Origin: Anabaena sp. CRKS33
Lineage (GTDB): Bacteria; Cyanobacteriota; Cyanobacteriia; Cyanobacteriales; Nostocaceae
Assembly (NCBI GenBank): GCA_001672075.1
Contig: LJOT01000008.1
Location: 1-39,595, forward strand
Direction of reading: 5' to 3'
DNA: 39,595 nucleotides
Each line of letters begins with the position of its first letter. The first letter of the stretch is position 1. The notes beneath the pieces are model-generated. The model was not told the DNA's origin. It searched no databases and saw only the letters and a list, made by a program, of their open reading frames with translations. Of this stretch, positions 1 to 7,672 are shown piece by piece. Made by a program: the position numbers and the translations under genes.

Positions 1-222
1 GGATCTTGGATTTTGGATCTTGGATTGCGGAGTATGAAAAAATCATCTTCCCCTGTTCCCTGTTCCCTGTTCCCTGTTCCCTATTCCCTGTTCCCTGATC
101 TTAGTAATTTTGGATCTTGGATTTTGGATCTTGGATTGCGGAGTATGAAAAAATCATCTTCCCCTGTTCCCTGTTCCCTGTTCCCTGTTCCCTGTTCCCT
201 GTTCCCTGTTCCCTGATCTTAT
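1..222. repeat. Duplicated 111-bp unit with TTCCCTG heptamer runs
   Basis: A unit beginning GGATCTTGGATTTTGGATCT occurs at position 1 and again at 112. Each copy ends in a run of the heptamer TTCCCTG. Copy 1 has one variant heptamer (CTATTCC), and copy 2 carries a longer uniform run. GGATCTTGGATTTT is also a short internal repeat within each unit. Degenerate heptamer arrays of this kind (short tandemly repeated repetitive sequences) are known from heterocystous cyanobacteria. An open frame runs through the tract but encodes only the repeat (SLFPVP-type), so I do not call a gene. Confidence 0.9.
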
Positions 223-439
223 TTAGATTTTACATTTAGTTATGATGTTAAGTTCCGTGAGTCCAGTATGATAAGGATATAAAGAAATGTAATGCTAACG
301 GAAAAGATGCTCACTTGAGTCTTGCACAAAGAGGTACAGCATCGCTGCAGGCGTTATTAGTTCGATGCAGACAAGAATTACTCCAGTGCTGGTACTCTTG
401 TCGAAATGGTTAATAAATTACACAAACAGCGCGTAGATT
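223..439 (+). promoter_or_regulatory. petC upstream region with structured leader
   Basis: No gene is seen. The region should hold the petC-petA promoter, but I cannot place one securely. Near the gene are two potential stem-loops. GCATCG (339-344) pairs with CGATGC (363-368). GACAAGA (370-376) pairs with TCTTGTC (396-402), enclosing CCAG/CTGG (383-386 and 389-392). They would sit in the 5' untranslated RNA. Their regulatory role is inference only. Confidence 0.35.
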
Positions 440-979
440 ATGGCTCAATTTTCTGAAATCAATGATGTACCCGATATGGGTCGTCGTCAATTTATGAATC
501 TGCTCACTTTCGGGACTGTTACCGGAGTAGCCTTAGGTGCATTGTACCCTGTTGTTAACTACTTCATTCCCCCTGCTAGTGGTGGCGCTGGCGGCGGTAC
601 AGTGGCTAAGAACGAATTGGGTAATGATGTTTCAGTCAGTCAATTTTTGAATAGTCATAATGTGGGAGACCGCGCTTTGGTACAGGGACTCAAGGGAGAT
701 CCTACCTACATTGTAGTTCAAAGTAAAGAAGCGATCGCTGACTACGGAATTAATGCTATTTGTACCCACTTGGGTTGTGTTGTCCCCTGGAATGTGGCTG
801 AAAACAAGTTTAAGTGTCCTTGTCATGGTTCACAGTATGACGCTACTGGTAAGGTGATTCGCGGTCCTGCGCCAAAATCTTTAGCCCTAGCTCATGCCAA
901 TGTTGAAGACGACAAAGTTCTGTTAACTCCTTGGACGGAAACTGACTTCCGTACTGGGGATGCCGCTTGGTGGGCTTAA
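440..979 (+). CDS. petC: Cytochrome b6f complex Rieske iron-sulfur subunit
   Basis: This 179-residue protein is the high-potential [2Fe-2S] subunit that takes electrons from plastoquinol and passes them to cytochrome f in the thylakoid membrane. The N-terminal 20 residues end in a twin-arginine stretch (GRRQF, 14-18), followed by one membrane helix (about 21-43) and a glycine-rich hinge (GGAGGG, 48-53). Cluster motifs are CTHLGC (108-113) and CPCHGS (126-131). The ligands are C108, H110, C126 and H129, and the disulfide pair is C113-C128. Length and architecture are normal for the family. petA follows 122 bp downstream on the same strand, the usual petCA operon. Some cyanobacteria have extra petC paralogues; the linkage to petA marks this as the main copy. 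Confidence 0.98.
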   Translation: MAQFSEINDVPDMGRRQFMNLLTFGTVTGVALGALYPVVNYFIPPASGGAGGGTVAKNELGNDVSVSQFLNSHNVGDRALVQGLKGDPTYIVVQSKEAIADYGINAICTHLGCVVPWNVAENKFKCPCHGSQYDATGKVIRGPAPKSLALAHANVEDDKVLLTPWTETDFRTGDAAWWA

Positions 980-1040
980 ATACATAGTGCAAAAGTTATT
1001 AGTCTCCAGTCAAGAAGAAAAGGGATTTTCATCAACTCTT

Positions 1041-1090
1041 GACCAATGACCAATGACCACCGACCAATGACCGCTAACCACTGACAAATG
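1041..1090 (+). repeat. Degenerate TGACCAA heptamer array between petC and petA
   Basis: About seven degenerate heptamers of the type TGACCAA/TGACCAC lie head to tail in the petC-petA spacer and end 11 bp before the petA start. Related heptamers occur near 33360-33390, 34354-34376 and 25755-25780, so this is a dispersed family rather than a site specific to petCA. Confidence 0.75.
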
Positions 1091-1101
1091 ACTTTATAGA
1101 G

Positions 1102-2103
1102 ATGAGAAATGCCCTTACACCGGCGAGATTAACTCGCACCGCTAAAGTGATGGTTAATACATTGCTAATAGCGATCGCTACTGTGACTTTTTTCTTCACT
1201 AGCGATATAACCTTACCACAAACTGCTGCTGCTTATCCCTTCTGGGCCCAGGAGACTGCTCCTGAAACTCCCCGCGAACCAACAGGGCGGATTGTTTGTG
1301 CTAACTGTCACTTAGCAGCCAAAAATACGGAGATAGAAGTTCCTCAATCTGTACTTCCTGATACCGTATTCAAAGCGGTTGTCAAAATTCCCTATGATAC
1401 CAGCGTGCAACAAGTAGGCGCGGATGGTTCTAAGGTTGGCTTAAATGTTGGGGCTGTGTTAATGTTGCCTCAAGGCTTCAAGATTGCGCCAGAAGACCGC
1501 ATTCCTGAAGAAATGAAGGCAGAAGTGGGTGATATGACTTTCACCCCTTACAATGACGATAAGGAAAATGTTGTCATTGTCGGACCATTACCCGGTGAAG
1601 AATATCAAGAAATCGTTTTCCCTGTTCTTTCTCCTAACCCCGCTACAGACAAAAATATTCACTTTGGCAAATACTCTGTTCATGTAGGCGGTAATCGTGG
1701 CCGTGGACAAGTTTACCCCACAGGTGAAAAGAGCAATAATAACTTATTCAACGCTTCTGCTACGGGTACAATTAGCAAAATTGCTCAAACAGAAGATGAG
1801 GACGGTAACGTTAAGAATCTAATTAGTATCACAACGGCTGCTGGTGATGTTGTTACCGATACAATTCCCGTTGGACCAGAGTTAATTGTTGCCGAAGGAC
1901 AAGCAATTAACTCTGGTGATGCTTTGACTAATAACCCTAACGTTGGTGGTTTCGGCCAAAAAGATGCAGAAATCGTCTTACAAGATTCCTCTAGAGTTGC
2001 ATGGTTAGTTGCTTTTATTTGTTTGGTGATGTTAGCACAAGTAATGCTAGTTCTCAAGAAGAAACAAGTAGAAAAAGTCCAAGCTGCGGAAATGAATTTC
2101 TAA
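1102..2103 (+). CDS. petA: Apocytochrome f
   Basis: The 333-residue precursor of cytochrome f carries the c-type haem of the cytochrome b6f complex and reduces plastocyanin or cytochrome c6. A Sec-type signal peptide runs over about residues 1-44, and the mature protein should begin at Y45 in AYPFWAQ. The amino group of that tyrosine is the unusual sixth haem ligand in this family. The haem attachment motif CANCH is at 66-70. The large beta-rich lumenal domain follows, then a single membrane helix near 297-317 and a lysine-rich stromal tail. Length is normal. It lies downstream of petC, separated by a heptamer repeat array. TATAGAG just before the ATG is a plausible weak ribosome binding site. 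A rho-independent terminator follows at 2200. Confidence 0.98.
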   Translation: MRNALTPARLTRTAKVMVNTLLIAIATVTFFFTSDITLPQTAAAYPFWAQETAPETPREPTGRIVCANCHLAAKNTEIEVPQSVLPDTVFKAVVKIPYDTSVQQVGADGSKVGLNVGAVLMLPQGFKIAPEDRIPEEMKAEVGDMTFTPYNDDKENVVIVGPLPGEEYQEIVFPVLSPNPATDKNIHFGKYSVHVGGNRGRGQVYPTGEKSNNNLFNASATGTISKIAQTEDEDGNVKNLISITTAAGDVVTDTIPVGPELIVAEGQAINSGDALTNNPNVGGFGQKDAEIVLQDSSRVAWLVAFICLVMLAQVMLVLKKKQVEKVQAAEMNF

Positions 2104-2199
2104 ATTCAAGAATTGAGGAGTCAGAAGTCAGAAGATCAGAATCTAAAGTTTTATTTATTTCGACCTAGATGATTCCTGATTCTGAATTATTTGTTATGG

Positions 2200-2226
2200 G
2201 ACAGGCAAAAAGCCTGTCTTTTTTTT
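2200..2226 (+). terminator. Rho-independent terminator of petC-petA
   Basis: A perfect 7-bp stem, GACAGGC (2200-2206) with GCCTGTC (2212-2218), encloses a five-A loop and is followed by eight T residues. It lies about 97 bp after the petA stop. Its position rules out the upstream in-frame ATG at 2169 as the start of the next gene. Confidence 0.9.
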
Positions 2227-2267
2227 ATAATGGGATAAATGGGATATTAGTTATTGGTAACAAGTTA

Positions 2268-3041
2268 ATGATAGAACCTACAAAATCTTTTTATGTTGAT
2301 CATCTATTGGTAGAAGTTCACACTTCTGAAATAGCCATGTCTAAAAGTGTGGCTAAAATCACACATCAGTATTTAAAAAATCTCCTTGATCAACAAAATC
2401 AAGTTGCTATTTTATTAGCTACAGGTAATTCCCAAATTCGATTTTTAGATACTTTAATAGCTTTAGGGGGAATAGATTGGTCAAGGGTAATTTTATTCCA
2501 TTTAGATGAATATTTGGGTATTACATCAGATCATCCTGGAAGTTTTCGTCATTATTTGCGGGAACGGGTAGAACAAAAGGTAAATCCTCAAAGATTTTAT
2601 TATATCGAAGGAGATACATTACAACCAGTAGCCGAATGCGATCGCTATAGTAAACTTTTAGAAAATCAACCCATAGATTTATGCTGTTTAGGTCTGGGGG
2701 AAAATGGTCATTTAGCATTTAATGATCCAGCAGTCGCAGATTTTCAAGATCCTGCTCAAGTTAAACTTGTCAAACTAGATGATGTTAACCGTCAGCAACA
2801 GGTAAATACAGGATATTTTGCGAATTTAGCAGATGTTCCCCAATACGCATTTACTGTAACTATTCCCATGATTTGTGCTGCTAAAAAAATAATTTGTTTA
2901 GCACCAAACAGCAGAAAATCAAGCATAGTGAAAACCATGTTAACAGGAGATATTTCAACAAATTGTCCAGCTTCCATTTTACGTCAACAACCTCAAGCTA
3001 GTTTATTTTTAGATGTCAATTCTGCTAGTTTATTATCTTAA
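2268..3041 (+). CDS. nagB: Glucosamine-6-phosphate deaminase (NagB) family protein
   Basis: A 257-residue protein of the NagB/RpiA/6-phosphogluconolactonase fold. NagB converts glucosamine-6-phosphate to fructose-6-phosphate and ammonia, linking amino-sugar and central metabolism. The ATG at 2268 is preferred over 2169 because the petA terminator lies inside the longer frame. Visible family motifs are the phosphate-binding ATGNS (51-55), FHLDEYLG (77-84) with the catalytic-base region D80/E81, and LGENGHLAFNDP (143-154) with H148. Compared with E. coli NagB (NDGHIAFNEP as I recall it), the Asp before GH is Asn-shifted and the Glu after FN is Asp, so active-site details differ slightly. It is convergent with devA. 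A deaminase role is likely; a related sugar-phosphate isomerase or lactonase activity is possible. Confidence 0.8.
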   Translation: MIEPTKSFYVDHLLVEVHTSEIAMSKSVAKITHQYLKNLLDQQNQVAILLATGNSQIRFLDTLIALGGIDWSRVILFHLDEYLGITSDHPGSFRHYLRERVEQKVNPQRFYYIEGDTLQPVAECDRYSKLLENQPIDLCCLGLGENGHLAFNDPAVADFQDPAQVKLVKLDDVNRQQQVNTGYFANLADVPQYAFTVTIPMICAAKKIICLAPNSRKSSIVKTMLTGDISTNCPASILRQQPQASLFLDVNSASLLS

Positions 3042-3066
3042 TTGGATAAAGTTAAATAACGACATT

Positions 3067-3090
3067 CCCGACTTATTAAAGAAGTCAGGG
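3067..3090. terminator. Stem-loop between convergent nagB and devA
   Basis: CCCGACTT (3067-3074) pairs with AAGTCAGGG (3082-3090) with one bulged A around an ATTAAAG loop. It lies between two converging genes, so it could stop transcription from either side. There is no long T-run, so the call is moderate. Confidence 0.5.
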
Positions 3091-3101
3091 ATCTATATAT
3101 T

Positions 3102-3806
3102 CTATATATTCCTGATTTGCTGCATTAAATGACCATCTTCCATAGTAATGATTCTATCAGCAATATCTAAAATTCGGTTGTCATGAGTAACAATTAAAAT
3201 CGTACAATCTTGTTCTTTAGCTAATTGCTGCATCAAATTAACCACATCTCGTCCTGATTTACTATCTAAAGCAGCCGTAGGTTCATCAGCTAATACTAAC
3301 TTAGGACGACTAACCAAAGCGCGAGCAATAGCTACCCGTTGTTTTTGTCCCCCGGAAAGATCAGAGGGATAATAATTAATTCTATCTCCCAAGTTCACAG
3401 CATTGAGCATTGTTTCTGACTGGATATAAGATTCCCGTTGAGAAATATTATGCTGTAATTCCAAAGACATTTGGACATTTTGCATAGCTGTGAGGAAATC
3501 TAGTAAATTATGGGCTTGAAAAATATAGCCAATTTGACGACGAACTTGTACTAAATCTTCCTTACTAGCGCCTAATAATTCCTGACCATTGAATTTTAAA
3601 CTCCCTACTTGTACAGAACGTAAACCACCAATTAATGTTAATAAAGTAGTTTTTCCTGAACCAGAAGGTCCAGTCATAATCACAATTTCTCCAGCTTTGA
3701 TAGTCAAATTAATATCAAACAAAGTTTGAGTAATTAATTTACCATGACCAAAGTAATGATGAAGCTTGGTGATTTCCAAAATATTGTGACCAGGTAAATA
3801 TTGCAT
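3102..3806 (-). CDS. devA: DevA-type ABC exporter ATP-binding protein
   Basis: This 234-residue ATPase subunit belongs to the MacB/LolD-like class of exporters that work with an FtsX-type permease and a membrane fusion protein. Walker A is GPSGSGKT (46-53), the Q-loop lies near 97, the ABC signature is LSGGQKQ (150-156), Walker B is VLADEP (171-176), the D-loop is at 178-181 and the switch histidine is H208, so all catalytic parts are present. In Anabaena, DevBCA exports the heterocyst glycolipid layer in concert with the outer-membrane channel HgdD/TolC. The gene is the last of devB-devC-devA, 18 bp after devC. Heterocystous cyanobacteria carry several devBCA paralogues, so the exact substrate is not settled by sequence. 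Confidence 0.92.
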   Translation of the reverse strand: MQYLPGHNILEITKLHHYFGHGKLITQTLFDINLTIKAGEIVIMTGPSGSGKTTLLTLIGGLRSVQVGSLKFNGQELLGASKEDLVQVRRQIGYIFQAHNLLDFLTAMQNVQMSLELQHNISQRESYIQSETMLNAVNLGDRINYYPSDLSGGQKQRVAIARALVSRPKLVLADEPTAALDSKSGRDVVNLMQQLAKEQDCTILIVTHDNRILDIADRIITMEDGHLMQQIRNI

Positions 3807-3824
3807 TATTAGTGAGATTATTAG

Positions 3825-5000
3825 TTAATTAAAAATTTCCGCTGGGTCTACCTTCCGAAGTTTATTAGTAGAAAAGAAACCAGAAGTTAAACACATAAAA
3901 ATCACAGAAGTAAACACTAATAATCCCTTACTAAAATCCATAACAATTGGTAATTTAGTTGCATCTTTAGCAATATCATATAATCCTAGAGAAATAGCAA
4001 AACCGGGGATATAACCCAAGACAGCTAAAATCAAAGCTTGCTGAAATACAACATTTAAAAGATATTTATTTCTGAATCCCATAGCTTTGAGTGTAGCAAA
4101 TTGGACGAAATGAGTAGATATGTTACTATAAAGAATTTGATAAACAACAATTACACCGACTACAAAAGCCATCATTACCATCAAATTAAATACAAATCCA
4201 ATTGGTGTTCTTAATGTCCAATAGCTTTTTTCAAAATCAATAAATTCTTGGCGGGTCATTATTATAACATCACTAGGTAAACTTTTAGATAAAGTTGCTA
4301 AAATTGTCCGAGGATTAACATTTGCTTGGAGATGAATTAAGCCTATATCTATTTCATTTGCACCATGTTCTGAGAAGATTTTAAAAAAAGTAGAAGAACT
4401 AACAATTAAATTACCATCTACACCAAAGGAAGGACCAAGACTAAATAAACCACTAACTTTAACTTTATAACCAACAGTAGCTAAATAACTAAATATTTCC
4501 ATATTTATGGGTTGATTATTTTGAAAATATTCAGCAATTGGTCCAAATTCTGGACGTGCAGCCCGATCAAAAAATACTTGATCAGGAATTTTTAATAATT
4601 GAAAATTTTGTTCAATTTCCGGTAATTTAAAGATAGATTTTACTGGTTCAAATCCGAGAACATAAATAGGATATTTGCGGCCATTTATGGGGTTTTTGAG
4701 TTTAGCAAATTGTAGATATAAAGGTGCAACTGATTCTATGCCATTAAAACCCAATATCTGATATAAACGAATACGAGGAAAGCTTTGAGTGGAAGTCAAA
4801 GATTTGTATTGGGAGCTAATTAAAAACAAATCACCTTCCAGATTTTTATGTACTTGAGTAGCACTAGCATAAAGAGCATCTTGAAAACCAATTTGCATAA
4901 ACATTAAAACAGCAACAAAAGCAATACCAGCTAAAGCTACAAAAAAGCGTACTTTTTGTTTTGCTAATTGCAGCCAAGCTAAAGGTATATTTGGAATCAT
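3825..5000 (-). CDS. devC: DevC-type ABC exporter permease
   Basis: The 391-residue membrane subunit belongs to the MacB/FtsX permease fold. One helix is near the N-terminus (about 18-40), a large periplasmic domain covers about 45-265, and three further helices lie near 272-297, 317-342 and 358-378. Four segments is the family pattern. The start ATG has a good ribosome binding site (GGAG, seven bases upstream on the minus strand). devB ends 16 bp upstream and devA begins 18 bp downstream, consistent with one transcript. Known DevC partners form an efflux pump that moves glycolipids across the cell wall of differentiating heterocysts. The neighbouring lipid-synthase locus suggests a lipid cargo here too, which is inference. 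Confidence 0.92.
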   Translation of the reverse strand: MIPNIPLAWLQLAKQKVRFFVALAGIAFVAVLMFMQIGFQDALYASATQVHKNLEGDLFLISSQYKSLTSTQSFPRIRLYQILGFNGIESVAPLYLQFAKLKNPINGRKYPIYVLGFEPVKSIFKLPEIEQNFQLLKIPDQVFFDRAARPEFGPIAEYFQNNQPINMEIFSYLATVGYKVKVSGLFSLGPSFGVDGNLIVSSSTFFKIFSEHGANEIDIGLIHLQANVNPRTILATLSKSLPSDVIIMTRQEFIDFEKSYWTLRTPIGFVFNLMVMMAFVVGVIVVYQILYSNISTHFVQFATLKAMGFRNKYLLNVVFQQALILAVLGYIPGFAISLGLYDIAKDATKLPIVMDFSKGLLVFTSVIFMCLTSGFFSTNKLRKVDPAEIFN

Positions 5001-5016
5001 GTTTTACTCCTATTAG

Positions 5017-6273
5017 CTATTCATTATTACCTACTCCTGAGATTTGAATAAGAGCCTGTACCTGTAAATTAGTTAAAGTAGAAAGTCGTTGATTGTCTGC
5101 TAAGTTATTAATGCGAATTTTTACATCAACTATTCTGTTATCTGTATTTGAACCAGGATTAGTATTAAAGATATTTTGTCTACCAACTTGTAAACCAATA
5201 TCTGCAACTGTTCCCTTTATTTTGCCAGTAAAAGCTTCACTTGTAATTATTACTGTTTGACCTAAACGAACTTTTGTAATATCAGTTTCATAGACTTCTG
5301 CAACTACATACATTTGTTGCGTTTGTCCCAATTCTAATATGCCTTTATTATCAATTATTTCTCCTGGCCAGGTATTAATTTTTAGCACTTGGCCATTAAT
5401 AGGTGAACGGATAGAACTTAAATTTAGCTCGGCTTGAGCTTGTTGAACAGATGCTTTAGCACTTTGTAGATTTGCTTGAGCAACTTGTACATCTGTGGGG
5501 CGAATTTCTGCAATACTATTGAGTCTAGCTTGAGATTCAGTTAACTGTTTTTGCAAAGTTTCTATAGTCCGTTTTAAACTAGCATTAGCCTCATTAAGTT
5601 GTTGTTGGACAGTATCTCGACGTAATCTTTTAGTATCTGCATCAGAAGCAGAAATAGCACCATTTTGATATAATTTTTGATATCGTTTATTTTCGGTTTC
5701 TGAATTTTTTAATTCAGCTTTTAAACGAGTAATTGTGGCTTTTTGTGTAAAGAATGATCCTCGTAATTCAGCTTCTAAACGGGAAATTGCGGCTTTTTGA
5801 GCAAAAATATCACCCAATTTCGCGCCTGCTTTTACTTGCTGAAGGTTTGCTTGACTAACTTCTACTTGTCTTTTTGCTTTTTCTAAAGCCGCAAGATTAG
5901 GAATATAACTATCAAGAATTGCTACTACTTGTCCTTGACGAATTTTGTCTCCTTTTTTAACTAGGAGTTGATTAACTCTTATCCCTGTTTGAGAATTAGG
6001 TGCTGAAAGACGAATTACTTCTCCTTGGGGTTCTAAACGTCCTAAAGCAGCAACAGCGGTAATAGTAGGGACTAAATTAGGGGTAATAGAAGATATGGTA
6101 GAGGCTGATTTTGAAGTTTTCTGAAAATCAAAATATGAAAGGCTATAAATAGATATTACACCAGTAGCTATGACTCCAGAACTCGCCAATATTATCGGAT
6201 AGAAACTTACAGGTTTTGTTAATGAGTGCTTTTCTTTGTGTAGCATAATTTTGTCTTTTAAATTAGGAAACAT
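5017..6273 (-). CDS. devB: DevB-type membrane fusion protein (HlyD family)
   Basis: The 418-residue periplasmic adaptor joins the inner-membrane ABC pump to an outer-membrane TolC-type channel. A single N-terminal membrane anchor lies at about 24-48. The biotinyl/lipoyl-like half-motif follows (GRLEPQGEVIRLS near 77-89). A long alpha-helical hairpin of two coiled-coil arms with Q/A/K/E heptads covers about 125-285. The second barrel half (SPINGQVLKIN) and a C-terminal beta barrel close the protein. The start at 6273 has no strong ribosome binding site. An in-frame ATG at 6246 would shorten the cytoplasmic tail by nine residues. It is the first gene of devBCA. In Anabaena devBCA is NtcA-dependent, but I could not find a convincing GTA-N8-TAC site upstream. 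Confidence 0.92.
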   Translation of the reverse strand: MFPNLKDKIMLHKEKHSLTKPVSFYPIILASSGVIATGVISIYSLSYFDFQKTSKSASTISSITPNLVPTITAVAALGRLEPQGEVIRLSAPNSQTGIRVNQLLVKKGDKIRQGQVVAILDSYIPNLAALEKAKRQVEVSQANLQQVKAGAKLGDIFAQKAAISRLEAELRGSFFTQKATITRLKAELKNSETENKRYQKLYQNGAISASDADTKRLRRDTVQQQLNEANASLKRTIETLQKQLTESQARLNSIAEIRPTDVQVAQANLQSAKASVQQAQAELNLSSIRSPINGQVLKINTWPGEIIDNKGILELGQTQQMYVVAEVYETDITKVRLGQTVIITSEAFTGKIKGTVADIGLQVGRQNIFNTNPGSNTDNRIVDVKIRINNLADNQRLSTLTNLQVQALIQISGVGNNE

Positions 6274-6570
6274 GACAATTTATGACTCTAAATAAGAGAC
6301 AGAAAAGACATTACACTTGATAGCATCTCTTGATAACCTTGGGTCTAATATAATATCAATATCCAGCAAAATACTATTAATCAAAATCTTGCTTATTTTT
6401 TAAGACTCGATGATTATATAAAATACTTAACTAATTAAAGATCAAAATTTTGATAGGTAATTGGTAATTAGTTGCTATGAGAATCATAAATGATATCTGA
6501 AAATTTTTAGCCATTATATGCAAATATCAAATATTATTCCCAATAATACCAATTACCAATATCGAGATTT
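6274..6570. other. AT-rich spacer upstream of devB
   Basis: About 300 bp between devB and the next minus-strand gene. It must contain either the devB promoter or the leader of a longer transcript. I see no ORF, no clear hairpin and no canonical NtcA box. The tract at 6440-6480 is rich in TTGGTAATTAG-like repeats. Confidence 0.4.
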
Positions 6571-6900
6571 TTATTTATTTAGAACTACCTCTTTCTCTTT
6601 TTTCTTCCGCATAATTGCCAAGTATTCGCTGCGTGTCCCGTCTACTCGGTAATGATCACAAATTTGACACAGTTTGAGAAGATCCAAACGACTAAAGATT
6701 TTTTGATGTTCAATAGCGTTGTCATTACGCCACCGCCAAAATGTTGTTCTATCAATTCGACGATTGCTTTCAGGCCATCTTCTCCGTGATAAAAAATCTA
6801 CTAATTCATCTTCATAAAATGAGTAACCTTTTGGTAATTTGAGGAGATCTTCTCGTAACTCATTCAGCGGGATGAGTGGATCTAATTCAGATAGTCTCAT
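6571..6900 (-). CDS. Small basic protein of unknown function, possible DNA-binding regulator
   Basis: I do not recognise this 109-residue protein. It is charged and predicted helical, with no membrane segment. The central part (about 27-70), with YEDELVDFLSRRRWPES followed by RRIDRTTFWRWRNDN, has the spacing of helical units and a basic, Trp-rich recognition-helix-like segment. A lysine-rich tail (MRKKKEKE) ends the protein. This suggests nucleic-acid binding but is not a family assignment. It lies on the strand of devBCA, 297 bp upstream of devB, and is divergent from the lipid megasynthase across a 772-bp region. A regulator of one or both transcripts is a reasonable guess from position only. 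The codons and composition resemble the neighbours. Confidence 0.6.
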   Translation of the reverse strand: MRLSELDPLIPLNELREDLLKLPKGYSFYEDELVDFLSRRRWPESNRRIDRTTFWRWRNDNAIEHQKIFSRLDLLKLCQICDHYRVDGTRSEYLAIMRKKKEKEVVLNK

Positions 6901-7672
6901 GCCAGCAAGCCCTTATAGTTTTTGTAAGTTCAATATTGCAGAAGCCAAATGTTATAATCGAGTTGAACTGTCTGAGTTGATGCTAAAACATTGTTTTAAT
7001 TTCCCTGATTTAATCATATAGAATAAACTAATTTTTTAAGAATTTCAACCTATATGCAACAAGTTGTTTCATAAAACGATAATTATCGCAATATATGAAC
7101 TTTATAAAAATTGCAAGGTTTAAATTCTTGACTTATTCTTAATTTTTATTATCTCAAAGTTTGGACTTAAATAAATTGAAAAATATTTTTTAATTCCTAA
7201 GATATATTTTATGGTGACAAATTTTACAGTGAGAAAAATATATTTCTGACGATAGATGTAAAAATACAGAATTTAGCAATAAATACAATTTCTCAAGATA
7301 CCTAACTTGTTTTATCAATCAGGTATCTGGAACTCTTGATGTTCAAAATACGATTTTAAATTGCCTCCCTTATTTATATTAAAAAGATATGAAATATATA
7401 TGCAACTTTGATCAAAATGGCTAAAACTTAGATAATAATGACTGTATTGGATAAGCAAAAATATTTGTCTGACTTCTCTATCAATTTTACATTTGCAAGA
7501 CTTTTTAAAGTTGCACGTAAGTTGCTAATGAGTTGTAATAGGGTTGTCACCACTTTTAAGGATGAAAATCAATAGGTTGGATATGCCTAAATAAATGAAA
7601 GTCATATCTTTGGAAATTAACTAAATTTTAAAAACATTCTATTCACTGACTGCCCGATCAAAAGAGTGAAAT
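6901..7672. promoter_or_regulatory. Divergent intergenic region between the small regulator-like gene and the lipid locus
   Basis: A 772-bp, very AT-rich tract without a credible ORF. It must carry promoters for the minus-strand gene and for the lipid megasynthase. A perfect 12-bp palindrome, CGATAATTATCG, lies at 7077-7088, and AACAAGTTGTT sits just before it. Either could be an operator. I found no GTA-N8-TAC NtcA box or clear -10/-35 pair. The length suggests a long 5' leader or complex regulation. Confidence 0.45.

Noticed and set aside
13..216. 67-codon open frame at the left edge
   Set aside because: It only translates the heptamer repeat (SLFPVP units); no start context and no family.
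2169..2267. Longer N-terminus of the NagB gene
   Set aside because: It would run through the rho-independent terminator at 2200-2226; the ATG at 2268 fits the family start.
6274..7672. NtcA box (GTA-N8-TAC) for devBCA or the lipid locus
   Set aside because: Looked for on both strands by eye; only partial matches such as GTA-N8-TCT were seen, so no site is claimed.
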